Below, one piece after another: positions 17,256 through 28,373 of a stretch of 64,000 nucleotides of DNA (positions are counted from its first letter, which is position 1; each line of letters begins with the position of its first letter). Made by a program: the position numbers and the translations under genes. The notes under the pieces were generated by a model, which did not search any database, was not told where the DNA came from, and saw only the letters and a program-made list of their open reading frames with translations. Source of the stretch: Chlorobium sp. (GTDB taxonomy: Bacteria; Bacteroidota; Chlorobiia; Chlorobiales; Chlorobiaceae); the NCBI RefSeq assembly GCF_021740465.1, contig NZ_JAIOZR010000002.1, positions 1 through 64,000 on the forward strand. Reading direction: 5' to 3'.

Positions 17256-18542
17256 TCAGCAGAAGCTTTTCGGACCATAAAGATCACGTGCACTGCGGCA
17301 TATATCCTCGCGGAAATCCGGATGCGCTATGCTTGCCAGTGCTTCCGCCCTCTGGCGAAGATTCTTGCCGTGCAGGTTGACAATGCCGAACTCGGTGACC
17401 ACATAGTGAACGTGCGCCCTCGTGGTGACGACGCCGGCCCCCGGCTTGAGATGCGCAACGATCCTGGAGCTTCCGTTTCTTGTGGTCGAAGGAATTGCAA
17501 TAATCGGCTTGCCCCCTTCCGAAAGGGCCGCTCCCCTGATGAAATCCATCTGTCCGCCAACTCCTGAAAAGTATTTCTGCCCGATCGAATCGGCGCAGAC
17601 CTGCCCGCTCATGTCGATTTCGATGGCGCTGTTGATAGCCGTCACTTTGGGGTTCTTGCGGATCTCCCGGGTATCGTTGACATAATCGGAAGGCAGCATC
17701 TCCACAAGAGGATTGTCGTCGACAAAATCGAACAGACGGCGGGTACCCACCAGAAAACTGGCTACGACAATCTCCTTGTGCGTTCTTTTTTTCCTTCCGG
17801 TAATGACCCCTTTTTCTATGAGCTCGACAACGCCGTCGGAGAACATTTCGGTATGAATTCCAAGATCACGGTGAGAGCCCAGCGCGGCGAGCGTCGCGTC
17901 GGGAATAGCGCCGATACCCATCTGAAGGGTTGCCCCGTCTTCCACAATAGAGGCAATATTGCGACCGATGCACTGCTCGACAACCGTCAGCTCGTGCCGC
18001 GGAGTTTCGGGAAGCGGATCGTCGACTGCGACCATGGCGTGAATCTTGCTGACGTGGAGCATCCCCTCTCCATGCGTCCGCGGCATCGCGGGGTTGACCT
18101 GGGCGATGACATGACGGGCGGTATGAACCGCGGCAAGCGAAGCGTCGACGGAAACGCCGAGCGAACAGTAGCCGTGCCTGTCGGGAGGGGAGACATGAAC
18201 CAGGGCCACATCGAGGGGAAGAATCCTGTTATGGAACATCGAAGGGACATCGCTGAGAAAAATCGGCATGGCGTCACCGAGTCCCTCCTGCACGGCATGA
18301 CGCACATTTTTTCCGACGAAAAAGGCATTGAGCCTGAAACTGTCCTGATACTCCGGTCTTGCATAGAGAGCATCGCCCTCGGTATGAAGGCTCACAATCT
18401 CAACGGCTCTCAACTCCTCTGCCCGCGCCACCATTGCCTCTATCAGCCGCTGCGGAGTTGCTGCCGCTGTATGAAGAAAAACCCTGTCTCCTGAACGTAT
18501 AATTGCAACCGCATCTTCCGCTGAAAGCATCCGAAAACCCAT
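17256..18542 (-). CDS. Acetyl-CoA hydrolase/4-hydroxybutyrate CoA-transferase family protein
   Basis: A 428-residue class I CoA-transferase with N- and C-terminal lobes. The segment GIHTEMFSDGVVELIEKG near residue 230 carries the catalytic glutamate expected to form a CoA thioester, and GVGGQMDFIRGA and AHLKPGAGVVTTRAHVHYVVTEFG are C-lobe motifs. It would move CoA between acetate and other short acyl groups. AAAAAAAGGAGAAAG before the ATG at 18542 decides the start. The gene follows ftsZ by 43 bases on the same strand and may be read through from the dcw cluster, without an obvious functional link. Confidence 0.9.
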   Translation of the reverse strand: MGFRMLSAEDAVAIIRSGDRVFLHTAAATPQRLIEAMVARAEELRAVEIVSLHTEGDALYARPEYQDSFRLNAFFVGKNVRHAVQEGLGDAMPIFLSDVPSMFHNRILPLDVALVHVSPPDRHGYCSLGVSVDASLAAVHTARHVIAQVNPAMPRTHGEGMLHVSKIHAMVAVDDPLPETPRHELTVVEQCIGRNIASIVEDGATLQMGIGAIPDATLAALGSHRDLGIHTEMFSDGVVELIEKGVITGRKKRTHKEIVVASFLVGTRRLFDFVDDNPLVEMLPSDYVNDTREIRKNPKVTAINSAIEIDMSGQVCADSIGQKYFSGVGGQMDFIRGAALSEGGKPIIAIPSTTRNGSSRIVAHLKPGAGVVTTRAHVHYVVTEFGIVNLHGKNLRQRAEALASIAHPDFREDICRSARDLYGPKSFC

Positions 18543-18571
18543 CTTTCTCCTTTTTTTAATAATGTAATACT

Positions 18572-18592
18572 GGTCTGATGAACCATCAGACC
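18572..18592 (-). terminator. Intercistronic hairpin overlapping the ftsZ stop
   Basis: Perfect 9-bp arms GGTCTGATG and CATCAGACC with a 3-nt loop overlap the ftsZ stop codon. No T run follows at once, so it may be an attenuating or RNA-stabilising hairpin rather than a true terminator. Confidence 0.45.
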
Positions 18593-19881
18593 CCGTTGTT
18601 TTTGCGGCGAAGATAGGCAGGCAGATCGGGAAGCCCTTTCTGTATCTGATCCTCCGCTTCATCCGCAACGCCCTGAGCGTGGCTGCCGCTCTCGGAGTCA
18701 GGTGCAGGGCGATTTTTCATGCCGATCTCGAGAGGATCATGTATGGAAATCTGGCGCCGGATATAGGTGGGGATTTTCAAATCCTCCTCCTGCCGCTCAG
18801 GAAGTCCCGTAACAACCGATCGAAGTGCGGGGGAAACAGGCCCCTGACGATGGTCCCTGATTCTCGATACAGGAGGCAGCCCCTTCCCGGACTCCCCGGC
18901 TCCGGCGGCGTCCTTTCGTTTGAAACCGGTAACAATGACCGTCACCCTTATCTCACCCGAAATCTGGGGCTCATCGACATAACCGTTGATGATTTTCGCT
19001 TCGCTGCCGACCTGCTCCTCGATATAGTTCATGGCGTCGGTCATATCCCGCATGGTGACTTCTCCGGTAATATTGACCAGAACCCCTTTGGCTCCCCTGA
19101 CCGAAACCCCGTCGAGCAGCGGACTGTTGAGCGCATCGGAAGCAGCCTTCAGGGCCCGCCGCTCGCCGGCAGCCGCAGCCGAACCCATTACGGCATCTCC
19201 GGCTCCCGACATGATACTCTTGACATCGGCAAAGTCCACATTGACATGGCCGTGACGGGTAATGATATCTGCAATTCCCTTTGCTGCACGATAGAGCACG
19301 TCATTTGCCATGTTGAAGGCTTCCGTCGCGCTTACCCCCTCTTCAGCAATACTGAGAATGGTTTCGTTTTCGACGACAATAAGAGTGTCGATGAATTTGC
19401 GAAGCTCGTTGATTCCCCCGTCGGCAATACGAGCCTTGACCTGCCCCTCGAAATTGAACGGCCTGGTCACCACTCCTATGGTGAGAATACCCATGTTCCT
19501 TGCGATCGAAGCGATAACCGGAGCGGCACCGGTTCCGGTACCTTTTCCCATGCCTGCGGCAATGAATACCAGATCGGCACCCTTCAGCTGGGCGGCAATG
19601 ATATCCCTGTCGTCTTCGGCGGCCTGGCGGCCTTTTGAAGGATCGGCGCCCGCACCGAGCCCGTTGGTGGCTTTCTTGCCGATCTGCACCCGTATCGGCG
19701 CCTGTGAATTCAGGAGCGCCTGCCGGTCGGTGTTGAAAACGATATATTCAGCGCCGCTGATCTTCCTGTCGATCATGTTGTTGACGGCATTGCCGCCGCA
19801 ACCGCCTACACCCACGATCCTGATGGTAACCCCTTTTCCCTGATCACTGTCGAAGAGTCCCGGGTCAAGTTCAAATGCCAT
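18586..19881 (-). CDS. ftsZ: Cell division GTPase FtsZ
   Basis: A 431-residue tubulin homologue that forms the division ring. The N-terminal loop [14 protein letters not shown], the T4 loop [12 protein letters not shown] (residues 110-121) and the C-terminal peptide DLPAYLRRK are present. The T4 loop has Lys113 where the usual signature is GGGTGTG. The C-terminal linker of about 100 residues carries charged and Pro-rich stretches. It is the last dcw gene, 44 bases after ftsA. Confidence 0.97.
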   Translation of the reverse strand: MAFELDPGLFDSDQGKGVTIRIVGVGGCGGNAVNNMIDRKISGAEYIVFNTDRQALLNSQAPIRVQIGKKATNGLGAGADPSKGRQAAEDDRDIIAAQLKGADLVFIAAGMGKGTGTGAAPVIASIARNMGILTIGVVTRPFNFEGQVKARIADGGINELRKFIDTLIVVENETILSIAEEGVSATEAFNMANDVLYRAAKGIADIITRHGHVNVDFADVKSIMSGAGDAVMGSAAAAGERRALKAASDALNSPLLDGVSVRGAKGVLVNITGEVTMRDMTDAMNYIEEQVGSEAKIINGYVDEPQISGEIRVTVIVTGFKRKDAAGAGESGKGLPPVSRIRDHRQGPVSPALRSVVTGLPERQEEDLKIPTYIRRQISIHDPLEIGMKNRPAPDSESGSHAQGVADEAEDQIQKGLPDLPAYLRRKNNGV

Positions 19882-19925
19882 TGTTTTCTTCCCAAAAGTT
19901 TAATCAGGCGCCTGAAAATGCGCCA

Positions 19926-21245
19926 TTACAGTTGTTCCCAGAATTTTTTCAGCCGGTCGACTATTTTATTGCCTTCAGGAGAAGTAACCACCTTGCTTTT
20001 TTCAGCGGATTTTTCCCTGTCACGCGACACCTCCCCCTCAAGGGCGACAGCCGGCTCCATGACTATCGGAGTGGCCTGCCGCTCCTCAAACATACTGTTC
20101 TGAAGGGAGTGCGCGACAAGCCCCATAACGGTCGCATACATGGGATTGTTGACCGATCCCTTGATGCCGCCGGAAACCCCTTCAGGATAACCGATGCGGA
20201 CATCAAGACCGAGAACGTCCCGCGCAAGCTCCTCGGTGCCGGGCATCAGCGCTCCGCCTCCGGTAATGATGGCTCCCGCATTGAGATACTCGTAATATCC
20301 CGATCGCTTGATAGAATCCCGAACCAGCTCGAAGATCTCCATCATCCGTGCTTCGATAATCATGGTCAGGGAGCTTTTCGGAAACGATTTCTGCGGACGG
20401 CCTTCAATGCCGGGAATCAGAATGGTCTCATCCTCTCCGAGCATTTTACTGCAGGCATAGCCATGCCTGATTTTCAGCTCTTCGGCAACTTCATGCAGCG
20501 CCTTGACTCCGTGTGCTACATCATGGGTGACGTCATTGGCGGCAACCTTGATCACCTCCGAATAGCGTATGGCTCCATCGATGTAAATCGCCACCTCCGT
20601 GGTGCCACCTCCGATATCGATAACGACCACCCCGCTCTTCTTCTCGCTCTCCTTCATGACGGCAATGCCGGAAGCGACCGGTTCGAAGGTGAGTGCGCTT
20701 GCCTCAAGACCGGCTTTTTCGATACACTGCTTGATATTCTTGATTTTGGTTCGAAGGCCGACCACGATATAGGCGCTGCCGGTCATGGTTGTCCCTGCCA
20801 TGCCTATCGGATCGAGCACACCGTCCTGATCGTCGACAATGAACTCCTGGGGAATGACATGGATGATCTCCTGGTCGATGTCCAGGTACTTGATGTTGGT
20901 TTTGGCTTTGTCAAGGAAACGCCGGACATCGGACTCGTTGACAATGCCCGTCTGGTTCACGCTGATTTCGGACTTGCTGTAAATACAGTTCACATGAGCA
21001 CCCGAAATGCCTACATTGACCCCTTTTATGCGGATCGATGACTCCCGTTCGGCATCTGCCACTGCAGTTTTGATTGCCTCGACGGTTTTATTGATATTGA
21101 CGACCGTGGCTCTCTGCAGGCCATCGGAGTTTGAACGGCCCTTACCGAGTACGTTGAGTTTTCCGATCTCATCCTTTTCGGCAACGACAACACAAACCTT
21201 GGTTGTACCGATATCGAGCCCTACAGCTATATTCCTTGTGAGCAT
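19926..21245 (-). CDS. ftsA: Cell division protein FtsA
   Basis: A 439-residue actin-fold ATPase that tethers FtsZ to the membrane. GLDIGTTKVCVVVAE (phosphate 1), VVVIDIGGGTTEVAIY (phosphate 2) and ITGGGALMPGTEELA (adenosine) are visible. The C-terminus ends in IVDRLKKFWEQL, a plausible amphipathic membrane helix. The ATG at 21245 is preferred over a TTG two codons upstream; neither has a strong ribosome binding site. Confidence 0.96.
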   Translation of the reverse strand: MLTRNIAVGLDIGTTKVCVVVAEKDEIGKLNVLGKGRSNSDGLQRATVVNINKTVEAIKTAVADAERESSIRIKGVNVGISGAHVNCIYSKSEISVNQTGIVNESDVRRFLDKAKTNIKYLDIDQEIIHVIPQEFIVDDQDGVLDPIGMAGTTMTGSAYIVVGLRTKIKNIKQCIEKAGLEASALTFEPVASGIAVMKESEKKSGVVVIDIGGGTTEVAIYIDGAIRYSEVIKVAANDVTHDVAHGVKALHEVAEELKIRHGYACSKMLGEDETILIPGIEGRPQKSFPKSSLTMIIEARMMEIFELVRDSIKRSGYYEYLNAGAIITGGGALMPGTEELARDVLGLDVRIGYPEGVSGGIKGSVNNPMYATVMGLVAHSLQNSMFEERQATPIVMEPAVALEGEVSRDREKSAEKSKVVTSPEGNKIVDRLKKFWEQL

Positions 21246-21267
21246 TGTCAATTAACTTGCATGATTA

Positions 21268-22128
21268 TCACAGGGTAGCTTTCTGCTGAACTTCCGGAGA
21301 TACAGAATCCCTGGTAAATATTCTGCCCCTGAACCTCAGATCAACAGTATCAAAATTATCCAGCCCTTTTTTCGAAACAACCTTTTGCCAGAATATCTCG
21401 AATTTTTTCAACTTTTCCTTAAAGTTACCATCACTGCCGACGATAAACCTGGTCGGAGAACCGGCGACTCTGCAAAAGGTCATGCGCCGGTTTTCCAGAT
21501 GTATTTCACGTATGAGCAACCCGGCATAATCCGACTTGCGCAGGGCCTCCGTCAACTCCATGACCAGAGCGCTGTCCCCCGGAGAAAGTTTCTTCAACCC
21601 GGTACCGGCGTTCCTGGTACTGTATATGCCGAAAACCTTTATCATACCGGGAAACCCGGCCCCTGCTGCCGGCGTTTCAGGCAGAAGAACCCCCTCCCGG
21701 TCTATGATCATCCGCGTATTTCTGAAAACGGTTCTGGCAAGCGGCTCCCTCTCGGCTACCCTGACCCGGATAATGCCGTTCAGTTCGCGACTGACCGAAA
21801 CATCCCGGACATAGGCAATGCGCAGCAGCCGGCTGCGGATCGCATCGGCATCGACCTTCTGAAGATTTCTGCCGACGAACCCGTTGAGTACCAGAGAGAG
21901 CTCCCTTGCAGGGACGATCTGTGCTCCTTCGATAACAACCTCACGAACGACGATCTCCTTTTTCCAGTGCGCCGCGTAGTAAGCCAGACCGGCCAGACCG
22001 GCAAAAACCGCAAGCAGTACAACCAGAACGGCTTTCCAGTTCCCGCCTCCTTCAACGGGGTTCCGCCCTGCGTCGGGCCCGCTGCTGTCGGAAGAATTTG
22101 GGGTATGTTCCAACTCAGACATCGGCAT
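21268..22128 (-). CDS. ftsQ: Cell division protein FtsQ/DivIB
   Basis: A 286-residue bitopic protein: a polar N-terminus to residue 30, one membrane helix (WKAVLVVLLAVFAGLAGLAYYAA), a POTRA domain (VREVVIEGAQIVPARELSLVL) and a beta domain. It belongs to the FtsQLB divisome complex, and its position between murC and ftsA is standard. An ATG two codons inside (22122) is an alternative start. Confidence 0.9.
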   Translation of the reverse strand: MPMSELEHTPNSSDSSGPDAGRNPVEGGGNWKAVLVVLLAVFAGLAGLAYYAAHWKKEIVVREVVIEGAQIVPARELSLVLNGFVGRNLQKVDADAIRSRLLRIAYVRDVSVSRELNGIIRVRVAEREPLARTVFRNTRMIIDREGVLLPETPAAGAGFPGMIKVFGIYSTRNAGTGLKKLSPGDSALVMELTEALRKSDYAGLLIREIHLENRRMTFCRVAGSPTRFIVGSDGNFKEKLKKFEIFWQKVVSKKGLDNFDTVDLRFRGRIFTRDSVSPEVQQKATL

Positions 22129-22155
22129 AGTTGTTGTTTCTGTAACCCGTCGCCG

Positions 22156-23550
22156 TCAGCCTCGAAGCTCCCCGGCAAGAGCGGTCGCCATGTGCGTAAT
22201 ATCACCTGCACCCATGAAAAGCAGCATGCCGCCGTCACGGCAGCTCTCCCGAAGAGCATCGAAGAGCTCATTTCGAGATGCAATGAACTCCGCATGCTTT
22301 CCTCCGGCTTTACGTACCGCTTCGGCAACAAGCTCACCGCTGATACCGGGAAAATCCTCCGCCTTTTCACGCGATGGATAGATATCGGCGATGAAAATGG
22401 TATCCGCATGGGAGAGTGCCCATCCGTACTCGCCGGAGAACTCCTGCGTTCTTGAAAACAGATGGGGCTGAAAAACCGCGATGATTCGTGAATCCGGCCA
22501 TCCGCTCCTTGCCGCCCTGACCGCAGCTTTCACTTCCGAAGGATGATGAGCATAATCATCAACAATCATCAGGCCCTTTCCGTTGTCATACTTTATCTGG
22601 AACCGCCTTCTCATGCCGCTGTACCTGCCCAGACCGACAATGAGTTTTTCCGGCAGGATACCAAGCTCAAGACCGGTCGAGAATGCCGCAAGCGCATTGA
22701 GCACGTTGTGCCGGCCGGGCACCTGCAGTTCGATACCCTCGTAACGACTGCCGAAGGCGTTGACGGCAAAGACCGAACGGTGCCTGTCCAGGACGATATC
22801 CGTTGCCATGACGTCGGAAGGCTCCTCGATGCCGAAGGTGAAATAGCGGCGATTGAGTCGGGGAATGATCCTCCTGATTTCCGGCCAGTCTGCACAGCAG
22901 ATGACGCGGCCGTAAAACGGCACCTTGTCGGCAAAGGCCACAAAGGCGTTTTTCAGCTCATCGAGTGACCCGTAAGTATCCATGTGCTCCGACTCGAGGC
23001 TGTTGACAACGGCGATGGTCGGCGTGAGCTTCAGAAACGCCCTGTCATACTCATCCGCCTCGATAACCATGAACTTGCCGTCCCCGACAACCGTACTGCC
23101 CTTCAGATAGTCGGAAACGCCGCCTATCATGACGGTGGGAGACTCTCCCGACTCGATGAGCATGGTTGCAATCATCGCGGTCGTCGTAGTTTTGCCGTGT
23201 GTACCGGAAACACATATACCGTACTTGTAGCGCATCAGCTCCCCAAGCATCTCATCCCGCTTGATAACCGGAATACCGGCTTTTTCGGCGGCGGCTATTT
23301 CCACATTCTCCCCCTTTCTTACGGCTGAAGAGTAAACCACTACATCGCAGTGTGATACATGCCCGGCACTGTGGCCCCGATAGACAACCGCACCGTGTTC
23401 GGAAAGCTTGTCGGTCACCTCTCCGGTCTGAAGATCCGAGCCGCTAACGCTGAAACCGGACTTCAGAAGCAGCTCCGCTATGGCGCTCATGCCAGCTCCG
23501 CCGATTCCGACAATGTGCACTTTTTTCGTGTTCCCGAGCTCCATGACCAT
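22156..23550 (-). CDS. murC: UDP-N-acetylmuramate--L-alanine ligase
   Basis: A 464-residue Mur ligase. [17 protein letters not shown] binds UDP-MurNAc, [17 protein letters not shown] is the ATP P-loop, and [12 protein letters not shown] is the MurC-specific C-domain motif. It adds the first stem-peptide residue of peptidoglycan in the cytoplasm. Its start lies 5 bases after the murG stop. Confidence 0.96.
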   Translation of the reverse strand: MVMELGNTKKVHIVGIGGAGMSAIAELLLKSGFSVSGSDLQTGEVTDKLSEHGAVVYRGHSAGHVSHCDVVVYSSAVRKGENVEIAAAEKAGIPVIKRDEMLGELMRYKYGICVSGTHGKTTTTAMIATMLIESGESPTVMIGGVSDYLKGSTVVGDGKFMVIEADEYDRAFLKLTPTIAVVNSLESEHMDTYGSLDELKNAFVAFADKVPFYGRVICCADWPEIRRIIPRLNRRYFTFGIEEPSDVMATDIVLDRHRSVFAVNAFGSRYEGIELQVPGRHNVLNALAAFSTGLELGILPEKLIVGLGRYSGMRRRFQIKYDNGKGLMIVDDYAHHPSEVKAAVRAARSGWPDSRIIAVFQPHLFSRTQEFSGEYGWALSHADTIFIADIYPSREKAEDFPGISGELVAEAVRKAGGKHAEFIASRNELFDALRESCRDGGMLLFMGAGDITHMATALAGELRG

Positions 23551-23555
23551 AGGGC

Positions 23556-24650
23556 TTACTTGTTTGCAAGTTGAATGATACGCCGTGCAAGCTGAAGGGC
23601 TGCATCGGGGTGGGCAAGACTGCCGCAGGAGACCGCCATTGATGAAAGACGCCCGGGGTCATGCAGAAGATCGAGCACGATCTGCCGGGCCTCCGGCGTT
23701 TCGAGATGGCTGTCGTCGATCAGCATTGCAGCTCCGGTGCCGACAAGCGCTTTCGCATTGTAGCGCTGATGGTCGCCTGTCGCATAGGGATAGGGAACAA
23801 GCACCGATGGTTTGGCTGCATTGGAAAGTTCCGCTATGGTGGAGGCTCCAGAACGGCAGAGCACGAGATCCGCCGCCGAATAGGCGTAGCCCATATGCTC
23901 GATATAGGGCCCTATCCACAATCTCCCGGAAGGCTTCACCTGAGCGCTGATCCGCTCATAATCGAGCGCACCGGTCTGCCAGACAAGATTTGCTTCCGAG
24001 GTGATCCCTGCCAGCCATTTCAGTACTGCATTGTTGATGGAGCGGGCTCCCCGGCTACCGCCGAAAACCAGCAGGGTCGGCAGCGGCTCCTGCAGGCCGA
24101 AACGGTGCCGTGCAGACTCCCTTCCGGAAACGGGAAACGATCGGGCCGGATTGCCCGACACAAAAACCCCTTTGCGACGCCGGATATACTGCCGAGCCTC
24201 ACTGAAGGACAGATGCACTTCACCTGCAAGCAGAGAGAGCAGTTTTGTGCTTACACCTGGAAAAGCATTCTGTTCCTGGATAAGTGTTCTGCAACCCATA
24301 AGCTCAGCGGCAAGCAGAACGGGAGCGCTCACGAACCCCCCCGTGCCGACAACGACGTCCGGCTTCTCCCTGCTGATAAGCGACATGGCATTGAGAAGGG
24401 CTCCGGCAAAGTCTGCAAGCACCCTTACGTTGCCAATGATCGCCTGCAATGAGCCCCCCCTTTTCAACCCGCTGACCGGCAGAAGATGCAGCCGGTAGCC
24501 GAGCCGGGGAATCTCGGAAGCCTCGATGCCGTTTTTCGTGCCTGCAAACGATACGCCTGCATCGGGCACCAGTTTCAGCAGCTCTCCGGCCATTGCAACC
24601 CCGGGATAGAGATGGCCGCCCGTGCCTCCTCCTGCAAACAGGACTTTCAC
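23556..24650 (-). CDS. murG: UDP-GlcNAc:undecaprenyl-PP-MurNAc-pentapeptide GlcNAc transferase
   Basis: A 364-residue GT28 glycosyltransferase that makes lipid II. Glycine-rich loops [15 protein letters not shown] and [13 protein letters not shown], and the C-domain [13 protein letters not shown]-GlcNAc site, are present. It overlaps ftsW by 4 bases (ATGA). Confidence 0.96.
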   Translation of the reverse strand: MKVLFAGGGTGGHLYPGVAMAGELLKLVPDAGVSFAGTKNGIEASEIPRLGYRLHLLPVSGLKRGGSLQAIIGNVRVLADFAGALLNAMSLISREKPDVVVGTGGFVSAPVLLAAELMGCRTLIQEQNAFPGVSTKLLSLLAGEVHLSFSEARQYIRRRKGVFVSGNPARSFPVSGRESARHRFGLQEPLPTLLVFGGSRGARSINNAVLKWLAGITSEANLVWQTGALDYERISAQVKPSGRLWIGPYIEHMGYAYSAADLVLCRSGASTIAELSNAAKPSVLVPYPYATGDHQRYNAKALVGTGAAMLIDDSHLETPEARQIVLDLLHDPGRLSSMAVSCGSLAHPDAALQLARRIIQLANK

Positions 24651-25852
24651 GGTTTTTCTCCTTTAGTGATCTCTGGAATGTCCTCTTGCTCCAGGATCCG
24701 CTTCCTGTATCTCGATATGCTGATCAGAATGCCAACTCCAAGTGAATTGAAAACCAGGGCGGTACCTCCATAGCTTATGAATGGAAGCGCAACTCCTGTA
24801 GTGGGAAGGAGATGCGTAGCAACCGCAATGTTGATGAACGCGAACAGAACAATCGCAATGGTAATGCCGCTGGCAACGAATTTTCCGAAATTATCAGGCG
24901 CATGCTTGGCGATGATGAGACCACACACAAAAAAAACCGTGAACAGCAGAAGCACCACCAAGGCTCCCAGAAACCCGTACTCCTCGCCGATCACCACAAA
25001 GACGAAATCGTTGTATGATAGCGGCAGGTAGAGTTCCCTCTGCTTGCTCGCTCCGATTCCAAGGCCGAACAGGCCGCCATTGCCCAACCCTATAAGCGCC
25101 TGGAGCACCTGATAGCTCATATGCTTTTCATCTCCGCTGAAAAACGAAACCAGCCTTGCTACCCGGTAGGGGGCCAGCAGCGCGAAAACCGAGGCGATCG
25201 GAATCAGGAGAGCCCCGGTAGCAAGCAGGTAACGGATCCGTACCCCGCCGATAAACATCATGATAAAACCGATAATCGCTATGAGCGAAGCCGTGCTGAA
25301 ATTCGGTTCGAGTGCGATAAGGGCGACAACGGTCATAAGAATGATCACGAGTGGCAGATAGGTGTTGTGCAGATCCTTGATATAGGCCTGCTTCTCGCTG
25401 ATGAGTCTCGAAAAATGAAAAATCAGGGCATATTTGGCTAAATCCGAAACCTGGAACTTCAATGGCCCGTAGCCTATCCAGCGCGCTGCGCCGGAATAGA
25501 CCCCCACAACCTTCAGTACAAGAAGAAGTGAGAGCAGGGTGATGCTGGCGAAAAGAAAAATTTTGCTGACCTTGTAAAAAATATGGTAATCGAGCCCGGC
25601 AAAAAAAACGATGGTCGCAACACCGATGAACGAAAAGAAAAGCTGCCTCCAGAGAAAGTATTCGGAACTCGAATATTTGTTCTCGGCCCAGCCGGCGCCA
25701 CTGCTGTATACGACCACAATACCGATACAGATCAGAAGGGCGACAACCAGAAGCATCAGTTTGCCGGCAATTATCTCCCCCAAGGGCAAATCATCGCCTG
25801 CCGCACTATTGCCTGGCAGTGCCAGGCTTCCCGTTTGCATATCCATATTCAT
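24647..25852 (-). CDS. ftsW: Lipid II polymerase FtsW (SEDS family)
   Basis: A 401-residue membrane protein with about ten hydrophobic helices. Conserved SEDS features include SGAARWIGYGPLKFQVSDLAKYALI and PTTGVALPFISYGGTALV. It polymerises glycan strands at the septum with FtsI. The ATG at 25852 overlaps the murD stop by 4 bases; upstream in-frame starts lie inside murD and are rejected. Confidence 0.95.
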   Translation of the reverse strand: MNMDMQTGSLALPGNSAAGDDLPLGEIIAGKLMLLVVALLICIGIVVVYSSGAGWAENKYSSSEYFLWRQLFFSFIGVATIVFFAGLDYHIFYKVSKIFLFASITLLSLLLVLKVVGVYSGAARWIGYGPLKFQVSDLAKYALIFHFSRLISEKQAYIKDLHNTYLPLVIILMTVVALIALEPNFSTASLIAIIGFIMMFIGGVRIRYLLATGALLIPIASVFALLAPYRVARLVSFFSGDEKHMSYQVLQALIGLGNGGLFGLGIGASKQRELYLPLSYNDFVFVVIGEEYGFLGALVVLLLFTVFFVCGLIIAKHAPDNFGKFVASGITIAIVLFAFINIAVATHLLPTTGVALPFISYGGTALVFNSLGVGILISISRYRKRILEQEDIPEITKGEKP

Positions 25853-27243
25853 GATTCCAGTGCACAGGTATAGTGCTTGAAGAGTCTCCCCCGTTCCTCG
25901 AAATTCTCGAACATATCGAAACTCGCGCAACCGGGCGAAAACAGCACCGTCTCGCCCGCACCAGCCCTTTTCCTTGCAAGATCGACCGCCTGTTCGAGAC
26001 TTTCTGCCTGAACAGTCGGGGTTATCCCGCCAAATGCCTGCCCGATTTTCTCTCTCGACTCCCCTATGGCGATTACCGCCGCAACCTTCCGGTGTACCAC
26101 CGGGACAAGAACCGAGTAATCGTTTCCCTTGTCCCGGCCGCCGGCTATCAGTACAATTCTGCCGGGAACGGCGTTGAGCGCCTGGAGCAGTGCATTGATA
26201 TTGGTGGCTTTCGAATCGTTGATCCAGTCCACTCCGTCCAGAGAACGCACGAATTCCTGCCGGTGCTCGACACCGCTGAACCCCGAAAGGGCACTGCGGA
26301 GGGCATCCCTGCTGATGCCTAGCGCATCGGATGCCGCGACTGCTGCAAGAACATTGCAGATATTATGTCGGCCTCGAAAACTGCTTTTCAGGAACTCGCT
26401 CCCGGCAATGACCGGACAGGCAGTTCCGCTGTTCCATCGGGAAATCACTCCATCTTCAAAGAAGAAGGCTTCAGCAGCTCCGCTTCGGATGACCTCCTCC
26501 CCGACACCGAACGGCACGATCCGGAAAGGAAAACCGCTCCTTCCTGCCTGGAAATGCTTCCTTAGCAGGGGATCGTCATAGTTGTATACCAGCGTATCCG
26601 TCGCGCCCTGCGAGGCATATATACGGTATTTGGCTGCGGCATAGGCCCCCATGTCGCCATTGTAGCGGTCAAGATGATCAGGAGTGATATTGGTGATGAT
26701 GGAAACATCAGGCCTGAAGCTCTCGCACCCTTCAAGCTGGTAACTGCTCAGCTCGACAACAGCAAGATCGTGCGGTGCCATGTCGGCCGCAAGCGAGGAA
26801 AAAGGAACGCCGATATTTCCCGCGCTGAAAGCCCTGTATCCCTTTACCGCGCCATCGGCTTCGGCTATGCGGTGCATAAGGGTCGCGGTTGTGGTCTTGC
26901 CGTCCGTCCCGGTGATCCCGACGACTCTTGCCCTGCAGAACCAGCTCGCTACCTCGATTTCACTGAAAAGAGGAATTCCCTGGCTGAGAACCTGCCGGAC
27001 AACCTCTGCAGTACGGGGAATTCCAGGACTTACAACACAGAAATCGGCATCCGAGACGCGTCCTGAATGCCCCTCCTCTTCCCAGGCAATCCCCCGGGCG
27101 GCAAGCCGTTCCGCCTGCGCAGAGGAAAGCTGTCCAAGCTCGCTCACAAACACTGTCGCCCCGCCAGCGGCAAGCAGGTCCGCCACAGCAAGGCCGCTGC
27201 GTTTGGCGCCGATTACCGATACTTTTTTGCCTTTTACATCCAT
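25849..27243 (-). CDS. murD: UDP-N-acetylmuramoyl-L-alanine--D-glutamate ligase
   Basis: A 464-residue Mur ligase. The VSVIGAKRSGLAVADLL nucleotide fold, GITGTDGKTTTATLM P-loop and INDSKATNINALLQAL C-domain motif are typical of MurD. It adds D-glutamate to the stem peptide. It starts 12 bases after the mraY stop. Confidence 0.95.
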   Translation of the reverse strand: MDVKGKKVSVIGAKRSGLAVADLLAAGGATVFVSELGQLSSAQAERLAARGIAWEEEGHSGRVSDADFCVVSPGIPRTAEVVRQVLSQGIPLFSEIEVASWFCRARVVGITGTDGKTTTATLMHRIAEADGAVKGYRAFSAGNIGVPFSSLAADMAPHDLAVVELSSYQLEGCESFRPDVSIITNITPDHLDRYNGDMGAYAAAKYRIYASQGATDTLVYNYDDPLLRKHFQAGRSGFPFRIVPFGVGEEVIRSGAAEAFFFEDGVISRWNSGTACPVIAGSEFLKSSFRGRHNICNVLAAVAASDALGISRDALRSALSGFSGVEHRQEFVRSLDGVDWINDSKATNINALLQALNAVPGRIVLIAGGRDKGNDYSVLVPVVHRKVAAVIAIGESREKIGQAFGGITPTVQAESLEQAVDLARKRAGAGETVLFSPGCASFDMFENFEERGRLFKHYTCALES

Positions 27244-27255
27244 GCGACAGCGTGA

Positions 27256-28362
27256 TTACCTGAGTTTCAAGGTCATAAGACTGGCCAGAAAAAACAATAT
27301 GGTGACAATCCAGAACCTGATGACGATTTTCTGTTCAGGCCACCCCTTCAACTGAAAATGATGGTGGAGGGGGGCCATAAGAAAGATCCTCCGACCCTGG
27401 CCGAAGCGCATCTTCGTATACTTGAACCAGAGCACCTGCAGGGAAACTGAAAGCGTTTCAAGAAAAAAGATTCCTGCCAGCACCGGGAGCAGAAGCTCCT
27501 GCTTTATCAAAAGCGAAATGACGGCGATAGCGCTCCCGAGAGCCAGCGAACCGGTATCGCCCATGATCACTTCCGCAGGGTTGGAATTGAACCAGAGAAA
27601 ACCCACACAGGCCATCACGATAGCCATACTGACCACGGCAATTTCACCACCTCCGGGAATAAAGGGAATCTTGAGATACGATGCATAGACAGTATTTCCG
27701 GCAAGGTAGGCAAACCCTCCGAGAGCAAAAACCACAATGGCCGAACTTCCGGAGGCAAGTCCGTCAAGACCGTCGGTAAGGTTCACGGCATTGGATACCG
27801 CCGTAATGATAAAAATAACAACCGGAATATAGAAGATTCCGTAATCGATGGTAAGGTTCTTGAAAAACGGCACTGTCGTGGTGGAAAGCAGCACGGAAAA
27901 AGCAGGATCAAACCATGTGTAGAGGCCGATAAACAATCCAAGTGCAATCTGGCCAATCAGCTTGTACCTTGGCGGAAGCCCACCCTTTACCTTCATGATT
28001 ACTTTCATGTAATCATCAAGAAAGCCTATCAGCCCCATCCAGAATACCGCAAGCATGATAAGCCAGACATGGGGATCGTCGAACCGGGCCCAGAGAAAAA
28101 CGGAAACCTCGATAGCAAAAATAATCATGATCCCGCCCATGGTGGGCAGTTCCTTTTTCTTCCGGTGTTCCGGCGGAGCCTCCTCCTTTACCGGCTCGAT
28201 AATCCGCCCCTTGAGATAACGGATGAATCCCGGCCCGGCGATGAGGCAGATCAACAGGGCCGTAACAGCTGCAGCACTGGCCCTGAAGGTAATAAACTCG
28301 ATAACACCGAGACCCGGAGGGTCGAACACATCGTTGAGGTATTTCAGCAGATAATACAGCAT
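27256..28362 (-). CDS. mraY: Phospho-N-acetylmuramoyl-pentapeptide transferase
   Basis: A 368-residue membrane enzyme with about ten helices that makes lipid I. Conserved cytoplasmic loops are [35 protein letters not shown] and [12 protein letters not shown], all of which match MraY. It begins 11 bases after the murF stop. Confidence 0.96.
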   Translation of the reverse strand: MLYYLLKYLNDVFDPPGLGVIEFITFRASAAAVTALLICLIAGPGFIRYLKGRIIEPVKEEAPPEHRKKKELPTMGGIMIIFAIEVSVFLWARFDDPHVWLIMLAVFWMGLIGFLDDYMKVIMKVKGGLPPRYKLIGQIALGLFIGLYTWFDPAFSVLLSTTTVPFFKNLTIDYGIFYIPVVIFIITAVSNAVNLTDGLDGLASGSSAIVVFALGGFAYLAGNTVYASYLKIPFIPGGGEIAVVSMAIVMACVGFLWFNSNPAEVIMGDTGSLALGSAIAVISLLIKQELLLPVLAGIFFLETLSVSLQVLWFKYTKMRFGQGRRIFLMAPLHHHFQLKGWPEQKIVIRFWIVTILFFLASLMTLKLR

Positions 28363-28373
28363 TATTGGTACCG

